A stretch of 64,000 nt of DNA, from assembly GCF_000367365.1 (NCBI RefSeq), contig NZ_BARF01000020.1, positions 1 through 64,000 on the forward strand. Direction: 5' to 3'. This DNA is from Streptomyces prunicolor NBRC 13075. Its GTDB lineage: Bacteria; Actinomycetota; Actinomycetes; Streptomycetales; Streptomycetaceae. The notes beneath the pieces were generated by a model. The model saw only the letters and a list, made by a program, of their open reading frames with translations, ran no database searches and was not told where the DNA came from. Positions 62,304-64,000 of the stretch are shown here, piece after piece. Both the position numbers and the translations under genes were made by a program. The first letter of the stretch is position 1. Each line of letters starts with the position of its first letter.

Positions 62304-62344
62304 GAGGGCGCACGGTAGTTGACGTACCGTCAGATGTGGAGAGG

Positions 62345-62812
62345 CTACGGGGTCATGAAGTTGTCGGCCGCCGGGGCCGCCTCGTGGGTCACGACGATGA
62401 ACCCGATGCAGAAGGCGATGAACGCGCCGAAGAACACCAGCGCGAGGCCTGTCCCCAGCATGAGCTTCGCGCGGGCCGGGGCCTCGGCGGTGGCCCGCTC
62501 GGGGTGGTCCGCCGTGTAGTACACGGTGACGATGTCGCCCTCCAGGACCGTCCCGGACCCGCTCCGCTCCTCGAACCGGACGGTACGGCCCTCGCGCGTC
62601 GTGAACTCGTAGACGTGGTGCAGCGTCGTCGACACCCTGGTGTCCCCGGCGCCGCCGCTGGTCGTCGTGTACGTCCGCAGACAGCGGGCCTCGGCCGTGA
62701 GACCGCTGCTCCAGGCCGTGCTCGTCGCACGCGCGCGGCGGAGCACCGCGACCGCGGCGCACAGCACCACGACGATGATGAGTACAGGTATGACGTAGAA
62801 CAGCGCATCCAT
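62345..62812 (-). CDS. DUF3592-like membrane protein
   Basis: 155 residues from ATG 62812. Membrane segments at both ends (about 4-24 and 118-140) flank a beta-rich domain with HHVYEFTTREGRTVRFEERS and DIVTVYYTADHPERA, the DUF3592 pattern. Function unknown. Confidence 0.8.
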   Translation of the reverse strand: MDALFYVIPVLIIVVVLCAAVAVLRRARATSTAWSSGLTAEARCLRTYTTTSGGAGDTRVSTTLHHVYEFTTREGRTVRFEERSGSGTVLEGDIVTVYYTADHPERATAEAPARAKLMLGTGLALVFFGAFIAFCIGFIVVTHEAAPAADNFMTP

Positions 62813-62916
62813 GGTGTCCCCCGAGGTCAAGTACCGCTTGATGGAGGGAACCTACCCCCGGGGGATGCCGGACTGTCTCAAGCAATGCTCAGAACCTCGC
62901 GCTCACGACCTCAACG

Positions 62917-63525
62917 TCAGAACGTGACGTCGTCGCAGGAGTAGAACGCGTTGGTCGTGTCCGAGATCGTCCACACCGCGACGATCACATGGTGACCGGA
63001 GAGGCCGGACGGGAGCGTGCCGGTGTGAGAGATGGTGGACGAGGAGGGGCGCTGGCCGTTGTAGGGGACGGTGAGGAACGGGGTGGTGTTGAGGTCCGAG
63101 CGGGCCAGGTTGTGGTTCTGGTTCCAACCCGCCTTGGTGACGTAGTACTTGAAGTCCGTCGTCGCGTGGATCGCCGTGAACTGCCAGCGGAACGTGTACG
63201 ACTGACCACCCGTCACCTTTGTCGTCGGCCAGGCGGCGCCCGACGGGGCCTTCGGTGCGCTGAGTTGGCTGAAGCGGCTGATCCCGCCGTTGCAGATCTG
63301 GCCGTCGGCGGGGCCTGCCCCCGGGAAGCCCTTGGGGCCTTCGACGCTCTGCGGCTCGTACTGGATGTCACCGCAGTTGGTCACCGTGCCGTTGGCACAG
63401 AGCTTCTGCCTGCTGATGGGGAGGTCGGTGTAGCCGTGGCTGCTCGCGGCCCCGGACGAGAGCACGATGGCCCCGGCCGTGGTGAGCCCGAGCACGCCCG
63501 CGTACCACTTGGTCTTTTTGCGCAT
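62917..63525 (-). CDS. AA10 lytic polysaccharide monooxygenase (chitin-active type)
   Basis: 202 residues. Signal peptide (about 1-29) with mature N-terminus HGYTDLP (His30), which together with a later His (TAIHATTDF, about 120) forms the copper site. Short single-domain form, as in Streptomyces chitin-binding proteins. It cleaves crystalline chitin oxidatively and acts with GH18 chitinases such as the one at 20690. A DasR-like site lies 44-59 bases upstream. Confidence 0.93.
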   Translation of the reverse strand: MRKKTKWYAGVLGLTTAGAIVLSSGAASSHGYTDLPISRQKLCANGTVTNCGDIQYEPQSVEGPKGFPGAGPADGQICNGGISRFSQLSAPKAPSGAAWPTTKVTGGQSYTFRWQFTAIHATTDFKYYVTKAGWNQNHNLARSDLNTTPFLTVPYNGQRPSSSTISHTGTLPSGLSGHHVIVAVWTISDTTNAFYSCDDVTF

Positions 63526-63568
63526 GCTGCCGCTCCTGGAGAACGTGTGGGGAGTTCCGTGAGCCGTG

Positions 63569-63584
63569 CAGGTCTAGACCAAGT
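63569..63584. promoter_or_regulatory. DasR-responsive element (dre) upstream of the LPMO
   Basis: CAGGTCTAGACCAAGT contains the GGTCTAGACC core of the DasR consensus. DasR represses chitin genes until glucosamine-6-phosphate accumulates. Confidence 0.85.
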
Positions 63585-63621
63585 CTCAGATTATTGCCCT
63601 TACTTGACCGTGTCCATACCG

Positions 63622-63667
63622 CTCACGGCGCGGCTTCTCCCCGTCTCACGGCGCGGCTTCTCCCCGT
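63622..63667. repeat. 23-base tandem duplication at the SPFH gene end
   Basis: Two adjacent 23-base copies, 63622-63644 and 63645-63667, sharing CTCACGGCGCGGCTTCTC at their starts. The stop of the minus-strand gene (63646-63648) lies in the second copy. Confidence 0.85.
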
Positions 63668-64000
63668 CCCGAGCAGAACGCGACCGTCAAGTCCTTCACC
63701 AGCGCCTTGCGTTCGTAGTCGTCCAGCTCCACCAGACCCCGCATGGTCAGCCGGGTCACCGTGTCCTCCACGGAGTCGACCACCGACGTGAGCATCGTCG
63801 CCCGCTGCTGCGCGTCCAGCGTGGCGATACGGCGCCGGGTCATCGCCGCGGCCACCTCCGGGGCGTACTCCACCCGTACCGGCCGCACCGAGAACACCTC
63901 GATGCCGACCGGCGCCGAGTCCGCCGCGACCAGCCGGGTCAGCGCGTCGGCGGCCAGGTCGGCCGAGCCCTTCGCGCCGCCGCCCGGCACCTCCACCGGC
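63646..64000 (-). CDS. SPFH/band-7 family protein (partial, 5' end outside)
   Basis: About 117 residues of the C-terminal part are visible; the start lies beyond 64000. VRPVRVEYAPEVAAAMTRRR and ATLDAQQRATMLTSVVDSVE fit the end of an SPFH domain in slipin/flotillin-like proteins, with a coiled-coil tail. Membrane organisation role by family. Ends shortly after FCSGRGEAAP. Confidence 0.75.
   Translation of the reverse strand, partial: PVEVPGGGAKGSADLAADALTRLVAADSAPVGIEVFSVRPVRVEYAPEVAAAMTRRRIATLDAQQRATMLTSVVDSVEDTVTRLTMRGLVELDDYERKALVKDLTVAFCSGRGEAAP

Overview
The window is high-GC actinobacterial DNA with the gene content of a Streptomyces chromosome: adpA next to oligoribonuclease, a TTA (bldA-type) codon in adpA, XRE/DUF397 regulator pairs, a cebR-cebEFG-bglC cellobiose locus, chitin-active enzymes with a DasR-like operator, and a cdgA-type c-di-GMP gene. 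Most genes start at ATG or GTG with a purine-rich ribosome site, and many operon genes overlap by 4 bases.

Layout. 1-5.3 kb: universal stress protein, small membrane protein, adpA, orn, tRNA-His, an acetyltransferase and a kinase-like protein. 5.5-11.7 kb: the repressor cebR faces cebE-cebF-cebG-bglC, with two CebR-type palindromes. 11.7-16.7 kb: a VapBC pair, an ATPase / XRE / DUF397 regulator set, a histidine ammonia-lyase homologue without the MIO-forming triad, and a membrane protein. 16.7-26.5 kb: VOC protein, a three-gene sugar ABC importer, a CBM2-GH18 chitinase, a two-component system beside paired DnaA boxes, and small proteins. 26.7-36.7 kb: NsdA-like regulator, phosphatases, a three-gene nuclease / OB-like protein / SF1 helicase operon that resembles a split Dna2, a NIPSNAP protein, a low-complexity spacer, a primase-polymerase-like protein and tRNA-Lys. 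36.7-43.6 kb: M6-type protease, PAS-GGDEF-EAL protein, LLM oxidoreductase, and an MFS pump with its MarR regulator and operator. 43.7-52.4 kb: a catabolic and uptake cluster (two maleate-isomerase-like proteins, 2-hydroxyacid dehydrogenase, amidase, DUF3830, EhuBCDA-type ABC importer, IclR regulator).

52.5-60.7 kb is an island bounded by a complete tRNA-Lys gene and a 48-base copy of its 3' half. It looks lower in GC by eye and has no recognisable integrase. It carries an XRE/DUF397/DUF6879 regulatory set facing an operon with two 63-residue proteins, a radical SAM/SPASM enzyme, a 55-residue candidate peptide precursor ending in a Cys-x-Cys core, and a GNAT protein. This is my main candidate for a poorly described system: a RiPP-type peptide pathway delivered on a tRNA-borne island. 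The rest of the island holds small hypothetical and membrane proteins and a J-domain remnant. 60.7-64 kb returns to chromosome: acyl-CoA ligase, membrane protein, AA10 LPMO with a DasR-like site, and a partial SPFH protein.
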